DNA of 64,000 nt from Vicingaceae bacterium. GTDB lineage: Bacteria > Bacteroidota > Bacteroidia > Flavobacteriales_E > Vicingaceae. Below, piece after piece: positions 37,999 through 46,577 of this stretch. Every line of letters starts with the position of its first letter. Position 1 is the stretch's first letter. The DNA lies in assembly GCA_018402765.1 (NCBI GenBank), contig JAGYIE010000002.1:1-64000 (forward strand). Direction: 5' to 3'. The position numbers and the translations under genes are program-made. The notes under the pieces are model-generated. The model saw nothing but the letters and a program-made list of their open reading frames with translations, did no database searches and was not told the origin of the DNA.

Positions 37999-39285
37999 AT
38001 GAAGAAAAAATTCAAAATGATTACTAGAATATTAACAATTCTATTAGCCATAACTGTTGGACTATTTATCTACCAAAGTCGATCTATTGATTTTGAAGAA
38101 ACTGATATAGAAATAGCTCCCTTAGACACCATGCAACCTGAACCGATTATTGAGTTTGGTGTATTAGCTGATTCGTTTGATATTGTGAGAGGAGAAATTG
38201 GCAAAAACGAATTTCTTTCTAACATATTATTGGGTCACAATGTACCTTACATTGAGATTGACCAATTGGCTAAGGCCTCAAGAGACATTTTTGATGTAAG
38301 AAGAATAGCTGCAGGAAAACCGTATACCATTTTAAAAACAAGAGATAGTATTGCGAGAGCTCGATACTTCATTTATCAGCCTAATGCAATCGATTACGTG
38401 GTTTACCACTTGGGAGATTCTATCACTATAAAAAGAGAGCAAAAACCGGTTGATATTGTAGAACGATCAATAGGTGGAATTATCACCTCTTCACTTTATG
38501 AAAGTTTGCAAGAAAACGGCGGAAGCCCTGCTTTGGCTGTAGAATTAGCGGAAGTCTATGCTTGGTCAATTGACTTTTACAGGATACAAAAAGGAGATTT
38601 TTTCAAAGTTGTTTATGAAGAAAAGTTAGTAGATGGAGAGTCGATAGGTGTAGGACAGATAAAAGCTGCACAATTTCATCATTTTGACGACGATTTTTAT
38701 GGGTATTATTTTGAAACAGCAGATGCAGCAGATTACTATGATCAAGATGCAAAGAGCTTAAGAAAAGCCTTTTTAAAATCGCCACTTAAATTTAGCCGCC
38801 TAAGTTCCAGATATACACAGCGAAGGTTTCACCCTGTGCAGAAACGATGGAAAGCGCATTTAGGGACCGATTATGCAGCACCGACAGGAACCCCAATTAT
38901 GAGTACAGGAACAGGAACAGTTATCGCTTCCGGTTATTCTCGATTCAATGGTAATTATGTAAAAATTAAGCATAACAGTGTCTACACCACGCAATATTTA
39001 CACATGAGCAAGCGAGCAGTAAGTAATGGTCAGCGAGTGAGACAAGGTGAAGTAATAGGCTATGTAGGAAGTACCGGATTAGCAACAGGTCCGCATGTAT
39101 GCTATCGTTTTTGGAAAAATGGCAGCCAAGTAGACCATTTGAAAGAAAAATTTCCACCGGCCAAACCAATCGATGAGGCTAGCAAAGCTGCTTTCTTAGC
39201 TTTTCAAAAAGAGATGAACGCGAAGTTGGATTTAGTAGAACTAAAAAAGAAGCCAAAACAGGGACAACTTTCAGTTAAGAAATAA
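37999..39285 (+). CDS. M23-family peptidoglycan endopeptidase
   Basis: A 428-residue membrane-anchored or secreted protein with an N-terminal hydrophobic helix (about 8-25), a long mixed region that includes a LysM/OapA-like segment (about 60-250), and a LytM domain. Zinc-site residues are His287 and Asp291 (HLGTDYAAP) and the third ligand position in GPHVCYRFW is Cys368 instead of the usual second His of HxH; His335 (YLHMS) and His366 are present. I recall HVCYRF as common in Bacteroidota homologues. Likely cuts peptide cross-links during wall growth. It forms a tight run with tryptophan dioxygenase before it and GSCFA after it (two-base gap). Confidence 0.92.
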   Translation: MKKKFKMITRILTILLAITVGLFIYQSRSIDFEETDIEIAPLDTMQPEPIIEFGVLADSFDIVRGEIGKNEFLSNILLGHNVPYIEIDQLAKASRDIFDVRRIAAGKPYTILKTRDSIARARYFIYQPNAIDYVVYHLGDSITIKREQKPVDIVERSIGGIITSSLYESLQENGGSPALAVELAEVYAWSIDFYRIQKGDFFKVVYEEKLVDGESIGVGQIKAAQFHHFDDDFYGYYFETADAADYYDQDAKSLRKAFLKSPLKFSRLSSRYTQRRFHPVQKRWKAHLGTDYAAPTGTPIMSTGTGTVIASGYSRFNGNYVKIKHNSVYTTQYLHMSKRAVSNGQRVRQGEVIGYVGSTGLATGPHVCYRFWKNGSQVDHLKEKFPPAKPIDEASKAAFLAFQKEMNAKLDLVELKKKPKQGQLSVKK

Positions 39286-39287
39286 TT

Positions 39288-40280
39288 ATGGAGCAACCAA
39301 CCTTCAGAACGTTAGTTCCTATTTCACCATCAAAAGTTTCGATAAAACAAGAAGATGGAATAGTTCTGATTGGTTCATGTTTCTCTGAAAATATAGCCGC
39401 AAAATTAATCGCACATAAATTTTTGGTAACCAAAAATCCATATGGAATATTGTATCATCCATTAGCAATTAGTAACGCGCTGATGGAAATTATGAGCAAT
39501 AAAACGTATCAAAAAGAAGACCTAATTTATCACAATGAATTGTGGCAAAGTTGGAATCACCACAGTGATTTTTCTGGTTTAAATGAAGCTGAAGTTTTAA
39601 GTGGAGTTAATTCAAGTATTAAAGCTGCTCACAACAACTTAAAAACTGCTAAACACCTTATTATTACCTTCGGGACTTCTTGGGGATATCGACTTAAGTC
39701 AACGGGCAGTTTAGTAGCTAATTGCCATAAATTTTCAAATAACGAGTTTGAAAAATCATTAATACTGGCAGATGAGATTATAACTGAATATACTCAACTA
39801 ATTAAGCAACTATTAGAATTTAATCCTTCGATTAACATTCACTTTACGATTAGCCCTGTTCGTCATTTAAGAGATGGTTTTCGAGAAAATCAGTGGAGCA
39901 AAAGTACGTTGCAACTCGCTGTTCATCAGCTAGAACAAGTATATAATCAACTCCTATACTTGCCGGCTTATGAATTGATAGTTGATGACTTAAGAGACTA
40001 CCGATTTTATAAGGAGGACATGGTACATCCGAATAATGTTGCAATTAATTATGTTTGGGATAAATTTTCTGAAGTCTATTTCAATACAGCGACAAAAACG
40101 TTGAATAAACAAATTAACAAACTAGTTGAAAGCAGTTTACATCGCGCTTTTCAACCAACATCTGAAGCACATCAGCAGTTTATCAAGAATACGCTATTGT
40201 CTATTCAAGAACTCACTAAAAAGTATCCTTATTTAGATTTTAAGAAGGAAGTCGAATTGCTCGAAAATCAAATCACTTAA
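39288..40280 (+). CDS. GSCFA domain-containing protein
   Basis: A 330-residue cytosolic protein named for its motif, seen here as IGSCFSENIAAKL (about 27-39), with further conserved segments TKNPYGILYHPLAI, LIITFGTSWGY, TISPVRHLRDG and DDLRDYRFYKEDMVHPN. The GSCFA family is related to SGNH/GDSL hydrolases, with Ser in GSC, and Asp/His near the end (DMVHPN). The substrate is unknown. It ends convergently with the SDR gene, the stops overlapping by four bases. Confidence 0.93.
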   Translation: MEQPTFRTLVPISPSKVSIKQEDGIVLIGSCFSENIAAKLIAHKFLVTKNPYGILYHPLAISNALMEIMSNKTYQKEDLIYHNELWQSWNHHSDFSGLNEAEVLSGVNSSIKAAHNNLKTAKHLIITFGTSWGYRLKSTGSLVANCHKFSNNEFEKSLILADEIITEYTQLIKQLLEFNPSINIHFTISPVRHLRDGFRENQWSKSTLQLAVHQLEQVYNQLLYLPAYELIVDDLRDYRFYKEDMVHPNNVAINYVWDKFSEVYFNTATKTLNKQINKLVESSLHRAFQPTSEAHQQFIKNTLLSIQELTKKYPYLDFKKEVELLENQIT

Positions 40281-41035
40281 TCCTTATTCACGTAAACAGC
40301 CGATGCTTGAACTGTAGGCATAATCAGCACATCATTGATATTTACATGAGCAGGTCGTGAAGCGATAAACCAAATGGTCTCTGCAATATCTACTGCATGT
40401 AATGGTTCAAACCCTTTGTAAACGTCTTCTGCACGCTTGGCATCTCCATGAAAACGAACTTGAGAAAATTCGGTATCCACCATACCCGGGCTCACAGAAG
40501 AAACTTTAATTCCTTCTTTTAACAAATCAATGCGCATCGACTTGGTTAATGCTTCAACTGCATGCTTGGTAGCGCAATATACATTTCCGTTAGCATAAGC
40601 TTCCTTTCCCGCAATAGAACTTATGTTTACGATATGTCCTTTTTTATTGGCAATCATCAATGGAATGACACTCTTTGAGACGTACAACAATCCTTTTACA
40701 TTGGTATCAATCATTTTCTCCCAATCTGCAACATCTCCGTTCTGGATAGGATCTAGACCGCTTGCAAGACCAGCATTATTAACCAGAACGTCTATTTTGT
40801 TCCAACGTGCTTCTAAGGAATCCATGGCTTCATCAACAGATGTCTTAATTCGAACGTCGAAAACAAGCGTTTTTACCTTTACATCATATTCTTCGGTGAT
40901 ATTTTTAGCTAACTCAATTAACCTACCAGATCTTCGTCCTGTAATAATCAAGTTATAATTGTGTTTTGCAAATTCGATGGCTGTAGCTTCTCCAATACCT
41001 GAAGTAGCTCCTGTAATAAGGGCAATCTTTGTCAT
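40277..41035 (-). CDS. Short-chain dehydrogenase/reductase, YdfG-like
   Basis: A 252-residue classical SDR enzyme. The cofactor motif is TGATSGIGEA (8-17); ITGRRSGR following strand 2 favours NADP(H); NNAG is at 86-89; the catalytic residues are Ser139/140, Tyr153 and Lys157 (YCATK). The overall pattern (SSIAGKEAYANGNVYCATKHAVEALTK in part) resembles YdfG-type serine/3-hydroxy acid dehydrogenases, but the substrate is not certain. It is convergent with GSCFA and is followed upstream by a decayed small gene. Confidence 0.92.
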   Translation of the reverse strand: MTKIALITGATSGIGEATAIEFAKHNYNLIITGRRSGRLIELAKNITEEYDVKVKTLVFDVRIKTSVDEAMDSLEARWNKIDVLVNNAGLASGLDPIQNGDVADWEKMIDTNVKGLLYVSKSVIPLMIANKKGHIVNISSIAGKEAYANGNVYCATKHAVEALTKSMRIDLLKEGIKVSSVSPGMVDTEFSQVRFHGDAKRAEDVYKGFEPLHAVDIAETIWFIASRPAHVNINDVLIMPTVQASAVYVNKD

Positions 41036-41041
41036 GTAATT

Positions 41042-41233
41042 TTATTTATTTGTTCGTTTTCTTGCTAAATAATAAATTGCAGCTCCGCCTAGAAACAACA
41101 CAATCTTAAAGGTGTATCCACTTTCGACACTTCATTGTTCGTTTTCTGCCTATATTTTTACATACAGTCCACTTATAAAAGCTAATACCATCATTACAAT
41201 TCCTAATACACGAAGCAGTTTATCAAGTTGCAT
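41042..41233 (-). pseudogene. Decayed two-helix small membrane protein
   Basis: One reading frame from the ATG at 41233 gives MQLDKLLRVLGIVMMVLAFI..., a membrane helix, then TAG after 27 residues, five codons, TGA, then in the same frame SVESGYTFKIVLFLGGAAIY..., a second helix, and a basic end LARKRTNK before TAA. Together this reads as a 63-codon small protein with two membrane helices and a short charged loop, interrupted by two in-frame stops. The frame ends six bases before the SDR start. The remainder of the 373-bp gap (41234-41408) holds only the terminator of the next gene. Confidence 0.55.
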
Positions 41234-41303
41234 AGGCTAATTGGTTAGGTAGATTAGATTCAAATTTAGGAGAAAGTTTTTTATCCCAGTTTTTAAGGCA
41301 TAC

Positions 41304-41334
41304 AAAAAACCACCCTTACTAGAAAAGTGGTTTT
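41304..41334 (-). terminator. Terminator after the dnaE-like gene
   Basis: AAAACCAC pairs with GTGGTTTT (8 bp) around a 13-base loop; on the minus strand a T run follows. It lies about 75 bp downstream of the polymerase stop. Confidence 0.7.
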
Positions 41335-41408
41335 GGGTGTTTGATTATTTTATCCCTATTTTTTTATCAGCTTACCTGTTTTAATTGCTCCGCTAGAATT
41401 TACCTACC

Positions 41409-44372
41409 TCACACATCCTCCACTTGCAAATCATCTAACTTTTGTAAATAAGCAACTTCTACGGTAACGTAACCAAATTCTTCTACCGCCTTTCCTTCTA
41501 TTACATAACAGCCTTTACCCCGAAAAGGATACCGTAAAGCCACAGGTGGAAAATGAACAGTATCAATCCAATCGCCGTTGACATCTATGAAAGTTCCAAA
41601 CTGCATCGTTTTCCGGTTTGATGTACGGGTATTTTTGATGGTAACCAAATAGCCCACCATTTTTACTTTCTTTCCAATTAGACTATTCAACTGATTCACG
41701 AAAGTTAATCCGTCAGGCATTTTCTTCACCAATTCAAAAGGGGAACAGAGTGGAAATCCTAAAATTAATCGCTGATCAAGAATTTCTAATAAGGGATTTT
41801 GATCCAGTTTAGGCAATTTAAATTCTTTCACTGTTGCACCAAATAAGTCAGTAGTTGGTTGTGATTTTTTAGCAGTTCCTAACAATTGATGAACTTCCCA
41901 CAGCAATGCTTGCCGGGTTTTACCCGAAAAGCGAAAAGCTCCAATCCGAATAAGAATCCGCAGCTGCTCCACTGAAATACTTAATCGGTTGACGAAATCT
42001 TTTAAATCTAAATAATCTCCATTTGCATTTCGCTCATTAACAATTCGATTAGCAACACGCTCTTCAAAATCCGTCATATGAATAAACCCAATATAAATGT
42101 CCTTTTCTGCATGAAGTGTGGTCAAGTAATCACTCTTATTAACACAAGGGGCATACACATTGGCTCCTTGCCGACGAGCTTCTTGAAAATAAGCTTCTCG
42201 AGAATAGAATCCACCAAAATTATTGATCACACCTACTATAAATTCATGCGGATAATGCGCCTTCAAATACAAACTCTGATAACTCTCCACGGCATAAGAG
42301 GCGGAGTGTCCTTTTGAAAAGGCATAACCAGCAAAACTTTCTATCTGCAGCCATACCTCATTGGTTGTAGCTTGAGGATATCCTTTTTCTGCACAATTCG
42401 CATAAAACTGATCCTTTACTTTTTGAAATTCCTCCCTCGAGCGAAACTTTCCCGACATTCCTCTTCGGAGCATATCGGCTTCGCCTAGAGTTAAACCAGC
42501 AAATTGGTGGGCAACTTTGATCACATCCTCTTGGTACACCATTACCCCAAAAGTCTCTTTCATTAACTCTTCCAAAGCAGGATGCGTTGGTTTTTCTCGT
42601 GGCATATTATTAAACCGCAAAATATATTCCCGCATCATACCTGACTTTGCTACACCTGGTCGAATAATAGAACTGGCCGCTACCAAACCCAAATAGTGAT
42701 CTACCCGCAACTTCCGAAGTAGCATTCTCATAGCAGGTGATTCCACATAAAAGCAGCCCATTGTTTGCCCTTCTCGTAAAAGTTCCTTTACTTTTTCATC
42801 TTGTTTGAAATGCTTTACATCATGAATATCCAATGATGCTCTGTGTCGCCTTTTGATCATTTCTGCTGCATCTCGAATATGACCTAGCCCACGCTGACTG
42901 AGCACATCAAATTTATACAAACCTGCATCCTCAGCCTCTAGCATGGAGTAATGTGTAATTGGAAATCCCTTTGGTGGCAATGAAGTAGCTGAAAAATAAT
43001 GTATTGGTCGCTCAGCAATTAAAATACCTCCAGCATGTACACTAAGGTGAGATGGGAAACCATGTAAATACGCCGCATACCGATAAATTAGTCGCTGAAT
43101 ATCATCCAACTGACTCGAGTTCGCGGGTTCTTCCGCAAATCGATCAATTTCAATTTTGGGCAATCCAAAGACTTTTCCCAATTCTCGAATAACTGCTCGC
43201 TGCTGAAAAGTAGAATAAGTAGCCACTAAAGCGGTATGCTCCAATCCATATTTTTCAAACAAATACCGTGTCACGTCATTCCGGTCTTTCCATGAAAAGT
43301 CGATATCAAAATCGGGCGGATTTTCTCGATATGGGTTAATAAATCGCTCAAAATACAAATCCAATTCTACAGGATCTACGTCAGTAATCAACAAACAATA
43401 GGCTACAATACTGTTGGCTCCACTCCCTCTTCCTACATAAAAATATCCTTTCTCTCGAGCATAACGAAGCATATCCCAATTAATCAGAAAATAAGTCGCA
43501 AACCGCTGTTCACAAATTACTTTCAGCTCTTTTTCTATTCGATCGTATACTTCTTGGGAGGGATTTTCGTAGCGTAATGATAAATTTTCATAGCACAACT
43601 CCCTTAGCATTAATGCATCCTCTTCCGCAGAATTGCCAAACAACTGCTTATTTTCATGAATAGTATTGCTCCTATTTGCTCCTTTATAATTAAAATGAAT
43701 ACGGCAAGCATCCACTACTTTTTGGGTGTTTTCTACAATCTGAGGAAAGTCCTCAAATGCTTTCAATAGCTCCTCTTTAGGTCGTATAATCTGATCTATA
43801 CTTCCTTCTTCATTTTTTGGCAATTGACTTAATAACTTATTATTATCAATAGCTCTCAACAATCGATGAGCATTAAAATCTCGTTTACTTTGGAATGTGG
43901 TCGTTTGCAGAATCACCATCTTATGTATTCTACTTTTCCATTTAGAAAAGGGTAATCGTGTCAAGTCAGACACTTTCAAACCAATCCACTCATTATCAAA
44001 AAGTTTCCACTCAAAATTTACCACTGAAAATGGATAAACAATAATTACCTCTTCCATTTTTGGTGCACGCCGATTGAATGGTTGTTGTAAGTGAAGGTGC
44101 CGACTCAACAGTCGATTCAAAGCCAAAAAGCCATCATTATTTTGTGCTAATCCAACGAACTGTTGATCAACTCCATTTCTAAAATCAATTCCTATGATTG
44201 GTTTAATTCCAGCCTGGCTCGCTAATCGAACAACCTCCAAACAAGCCGAGGTATTATTAATGTCGGTCACCACTACTTGGTTGTAACCCATAGCAGCAGA
44301 AAACTGCACTAACTTTTTTGGTGAAAGTGTTCCGTATTTAAAACTGAAGTACGTATGGTTATTTAAAAGCAT
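41409..44372 (-). CDS. DnaE-type DNA polymerase of the error-prone (DnaE2/ImuC-like) class
   Basis: A C-family polymerase of 987 residues, clearly shorter than replicative alpha subunits (about 1160-1500). The PHP domain begins at the N-terminus (NNHTYFSFKYGTLSP; VVTDINNT) but lacks most metal-binding His residues. The palm has PDFDIDF (catalytic Asp354 and Asp356) and KFDVLS (Asp489), so the polymerase should be active. HhH and OB-fold regions follow (about 760-987; KKVKMVGYLVTIKNTRT). The C-terminal clamp/tau-binding tail of replicative alpha is missing. It starts two bases after the Y-family polymerase gene, and that pairing, with a LexA-like regulator opposite, marks a damage-induced translesion module. 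Confidence 0.88.
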   Translation of the reverse strand: MLLNNHTYFSFKYGTLSPKKLVQFSAAMGYNQVVVTDINNTSACLEVVRLASQAGIKPIIGIDFRNGVDQQFVGLAQNNDGFLALNRLLSRHLHLQQPFNRRAPKMEEVIIVYPFSVVNFEWKLFDNEWIGLKVSDLTRLPFSKWKSRIHKMVILQTTTFQSKRDFNAHRLLRAIDNNKLLSQLPKNEEGSIDQIIRPKEELLKAFEDFPQIVENTQKVVDACRIHFNYKGANRSNTIHENKQLFGNSAEEDALMLRELCYENLSLRYENPSQEVYDRIEKELKVICEQRFATYFLINWDMLRYAREKGYFYVGRGSGANSIVAYCLLITDVDPVELDLYFERFINPYRENPPDFDIDFSWKDRNDVTRYLFEKYGLEHTALVATYSTFQQRAVIRELGKVFGLPKIEIDRFAEEPANSSQLDDIQRLIYRYAAYLHGFPSHLSVHAGGILIAERPIHYFSATSLPPKGFPITHYSMLEAEDAGLYKFDVLSQRGLGHIRDAAEMIKRRHRASLDIHDVKHFKQDEKVKELLREGQTMGCFYVESPAMRMLLRKLRVDHYLGLVAASSIIRPGVAKSGMMREYILRFNNMPREKPTHPALEELMKETFGVMVYQEDVIKVAHQFAGLTLGEADMLRRGMSGKFRSREEFQKVKDQFYANCAEKGYPQATTNEVWLQIESFAGYAFSKGHSASYAVESYQSLYLKAHYPHEFIVGVINNFGGFYSREAYFQEARRQGANVYAPCVNKSDYLTTLHAEKDIYIGFIHMTDFEERVANRIVNERNANGDYLDLKDFVNRLSISVEQLRILIRIGAFRFSGKTRQALLWEVHQLLGTAKKSQPTTDLFGATVKEFKLPKLDQNPLLEILDQRLILGFPLCSPFELVKKMPDGLTFVNQLNSLIGKKVKMVGYLVTIKNTRTSNRKTMQFGTFIDVNGDWIDTVHFPPVALRYPFRGKGCYVIEGKAVEEFGYVTVEVAYLQKLDDLQVEDV

Positions 44373-44374
44373 TT

Positions 44375-45565
44375 TTACCCCTTAAAACTCGGTACATCAT
44401 ATTGCTTTACACCTAATGCGACAGCCCTTGTTAAGGAACCATCTCCGAAGCGCTTTTTCATCCGATCGATAGCTTGATACAAATTAATTTGCTCTGAAGT
44501 ATCTGAGAATAAATTAATTTGATACCCCCCATTCACTAAATGACTAAACCGAACACCCACCAATCGTAACAAAACTCTACGCTGATATAATTTCAAAAAC
44601 AACTCCTTAACTACTTTTATCAGCTCATCATCACTCGCGGTGTAAGGAATTGCTTTCTGTGTGGTTTGTGTATCAAAATCGGAATAACGTACTTTTACCA
44701 TAACGCAAGCCGTCAATTTCTCCTTAGTCCGTAATTTATAAGCTAGCTTTTCCGTCATAGCGATAAGGGTACTGTTTAACAAAGCCATATCTGTGGTATC
44801 AGTTGTAAATGTCCGCTCTGCAGAAATCGACTTACGTTCCGAATACGGAATTACGGGAGTATGATCTATTCCTTGTGCTTTCATCCATATAGAATGCCCG
44901 CTTTTTCCCAACACATTCTCTAATAACTCTACAGGCATTTGCTGCAAAGTCAATACTTTTTCTACGCCCATATTCCGCAATAAGTGATAGGTTTTAGCAC
45001 CTACTTGAGGTATTTTATTCACCGTAAGTGGTGATAAAAATCCTTTTTCTGTCCCTCTAAAAACTTGCAGTTGCCCATTAGGCTTTGATTCATTGGTCGC
45101 GACTTTGGATACTGTTTTATTAATAGAAAAACCAAAAGAAATTGGAAGACCAGTTTCTCGTGTAATTCGTTGTCGTAATTCTGTAGCCAATTGATACGCT
45201 CCAAAAAATCGATCCATTCCAGTAAGGTCTATATAAAACTCATCAATAGATGATTTTTCATACATCGGAACTGATTCGGCAACTACTTCTGTTACCATTT
45301 TAGAGAAATAGCTATATCTTTCAGAATCTCCTCCTAAGATAATCGCATGTGGACATAATCGTTTAGCCATTTTCATAGGCATAGCAGAATGAATTCCATA
45401 TTTACGTGCCTCGTAACTACAAGATGCTACCACTCCTCGATTTGAATTTCCACCAATAAGTAGCGGCTTTCCTTTTAGCTCGCTATTCTGCAATACTTCA
45501 ACCGACACGAAAAAAGAATCCAAATCTAGGTGTACAATGTTTCGATCTAAACTGCTTGCTTGCAT
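44375..45565 (-). CDS. dinB: Y-family DNA polymerase (DinB/Pol IV type)
   Basis: A translesion polymerase of 396 residues. The palm has IVHLDLDSFFVSVE (Asp14, metal ligand) and SSIDEFYIDLTG (Asp108, Glu109), so the catalytic site is complete, unlike ImuB proteins that have lost it. The fingers segment ASCSYEARKYGI, the thumb HhH region (NKIPQVGAKTYHLL) and the little-finger domain follow. QINLF at about 347-352 looks like a beta-clamp binding motif. It lies two bases upstream of the DnaE-like gene and divergent from the XRE/S24 regulator across 105 bp, so it is probably under that regulator's control. Confidence 0.94.
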   Translation of the reverse strand: MQASSLDRNIVHLDLDSFFVSVEVLQNSELKGKPLLIGGNSNRGVVASCSYEARKYGIHSAMPMKMAKRLCPHAIILGGDSERYSYFSKMVTEVVAESVPMYEKSSIDEFYIDLTGMDRFFGAYQLATELRQRITRETGLPISFGFSINKTVSKVATNESKPNGQLQVFRGTEKGFLSPLTVNKIPQVGAKTYHLLRNMGVEKVLTLQQMPVELLENVLGKSGHSIWMKAQGIDHTPVIPYSERKSISAERTFTTDTTDMALLNSTLIAMTEKLAYKLRTKEKLTACVMVKVRYSDFDTQTTQKAIPYTASDDELIKVVKELFLKLYQRRVLLRLVGVRFSHLVNGGYQINLFSDTSEQINLYQAIDRMKKRFGDGSLTRAVALGVKQYDVPSFKG

Positions 45566-45593
45566 TTTTACTTGTTGATTTAATTATTTTTAT

Positions 45594-45653
45594 TACTTTT
45601 GACAATATTAATGTCAATATTTCGTCAATAATTTAGTCAAAATAATTTAGTCA
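45594..45653. promoter_or_regulatory. Operator region: inverted repeat plus GTCA series over a promoter
   Basis: TTGACAATATTAATGTCAA (45599-45617) is an imperfect palindrome with TTGACA/TGTCAA arms. GTCA recurs at 45613, 45624, 45636 and 45650 (steps of 11, 12 and 14 bp), three of them as GTCAA. The -7 match TACTTTTG (45594-45601, plus strand) overlaps the left arm. The layout suggests that the adjacent regulator binds here and controls both directions. Confidence 0.6.
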
Positions 45654-45670
45654 CACTTAATTTTTAACAC

Positions 45671-46477
45671 ATGTATTTTGGTTCAAATATTAAATTGCTC
45701 AGAAAGAGAAGAAAACGATCACAAGAAGATATCGCTCAGGCATTAGACATCAAAAGATCATCATTAAGTGGTTATGAATTAGGGACTTCTGAACCAAATT
45801 TCGAAACACTCTTAGCTTTTTCAGAATACTTTAAAATCAGTACTGATAAGCTATTAAAGCTTGATTTAAATCGTGTTTCAGAAATGTACATGAGCCAGCT
45901 TGAAAAAGGATTTGACATTGACATTACAGGAAGTAAATTACGTGTATTGGCTACTACAGTAAATAGCGAAAATGAAGAAAACATTGAACTTGTTCCCGTA
46001 AAAGCAAAAGCTGGATACACAACAGGATTTTCTGATCCAGATTTCATTAAAGTCCTTCCAACCTTTCAATTGCCTTTTTTAACGAAAAATAAAAAGTATA
46101 GAACATTTCAGATAAGTGGAGACTCCATGCCTCCAGTTTCTGACAAATCTTGGGTTACCGGAGAATTCGTTCAAAATTGGGAGTTAATCAAAAATGGATA
46201 TCCATACATTGTAGTAACACAAGATGATGGAGTAGTTTTTAAAGTAGTCTACAATCAAATTCATAAAAACCAAACATTACTACTTTGCTCCACTAATCCT
46301 GAGTACAAGCCTTATGAAATTCATATAAATGAAATAGTTGAGATGTGGAAATTTGTAAATTACATCAGTTCAGAAATGCCAGAACCAAATCTTAGTAGAG
46401 ACCATTTAGGAAACAGTGTAATTGAATTACAGAAGGAATTAATTGAAATCAAAAACACCCTCAGAGAAAAGCAGTAA
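45671..46477 (+). CDS. XRE-family repressor with LexA-like self-cleavage (S24) domain
   Basis: A 268-residue regulator. Residues 4-60 are a helix-turn-helix of the XRE/Cro type (IKLLRKRRKRSQEDIAQALD...SSLSGYELGTSEP). The C-terminal half is an S24 peptidase-like domain: probable cleavage site Ala114-Gly115 in VKAKAGYTTGF, nucleophile Ser152 in SGDSMPP and general base Lys191 in VVFKVV. A Glu/Lys-rich helix ends the chain. This is the domain order of LexA and phage CI repressors but with a different DNA-binding domain. It faces dinB across 105 bp of repeat-rich DNA, so it is inferred to be the damage-responsive repressor of the dinB-dnaE operon and of itself. Confidence 0.9.
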   Translation: MYFGSNIKLLRKRRKRSQEDIAQALDIKRSSLSGYELGTSEPNFETLLAFSEYFKISTDKLLKLDLNRVSEMYMSQLEKGFDIDITGSKLRVLATTVNSENEENIELVPVKAKAGYTTGFSDPDFIKVLPTFQLPFLTKNKKYRTFQISGDSMPPVSDKSWVTGEFVQNWELIKNGYPYIVVTQDDGVVFKVVYNQIHKNQTLLLCSTNPEYKPYEIHINEIVEMWKFVNYISSEMPEPNLSRDHLGNSVIELQKELIEIKNTLREKQ

Positions 46478-46577
46478 ATAAATAGCTATTAAATTATAAT
46501 AATTCGGTAATTTGGAGCCCTTAAGGCAACTAAATCCAGATTTATAACGTCTGGAATACTTATAACCGAATGATATT

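Noticed and set aside
41042-41233. Read-through of TAG/TGA as a recoded protein
   Set aside because: Two different stops five codons apart, with no recoding signal seen, are simpler to explain as decay.
41409-44372. DnaE-like gene as the replicative polymerase alpha subunit
   Set aside because: Too short, lacks the C-terminal clamp/tau region, and lies in an operon with dinB.
46531-46554. Small hairpin CCAGA/TCTGG before the metalloprotease gene
   Set aside because: Only five base pairs; likely chance.
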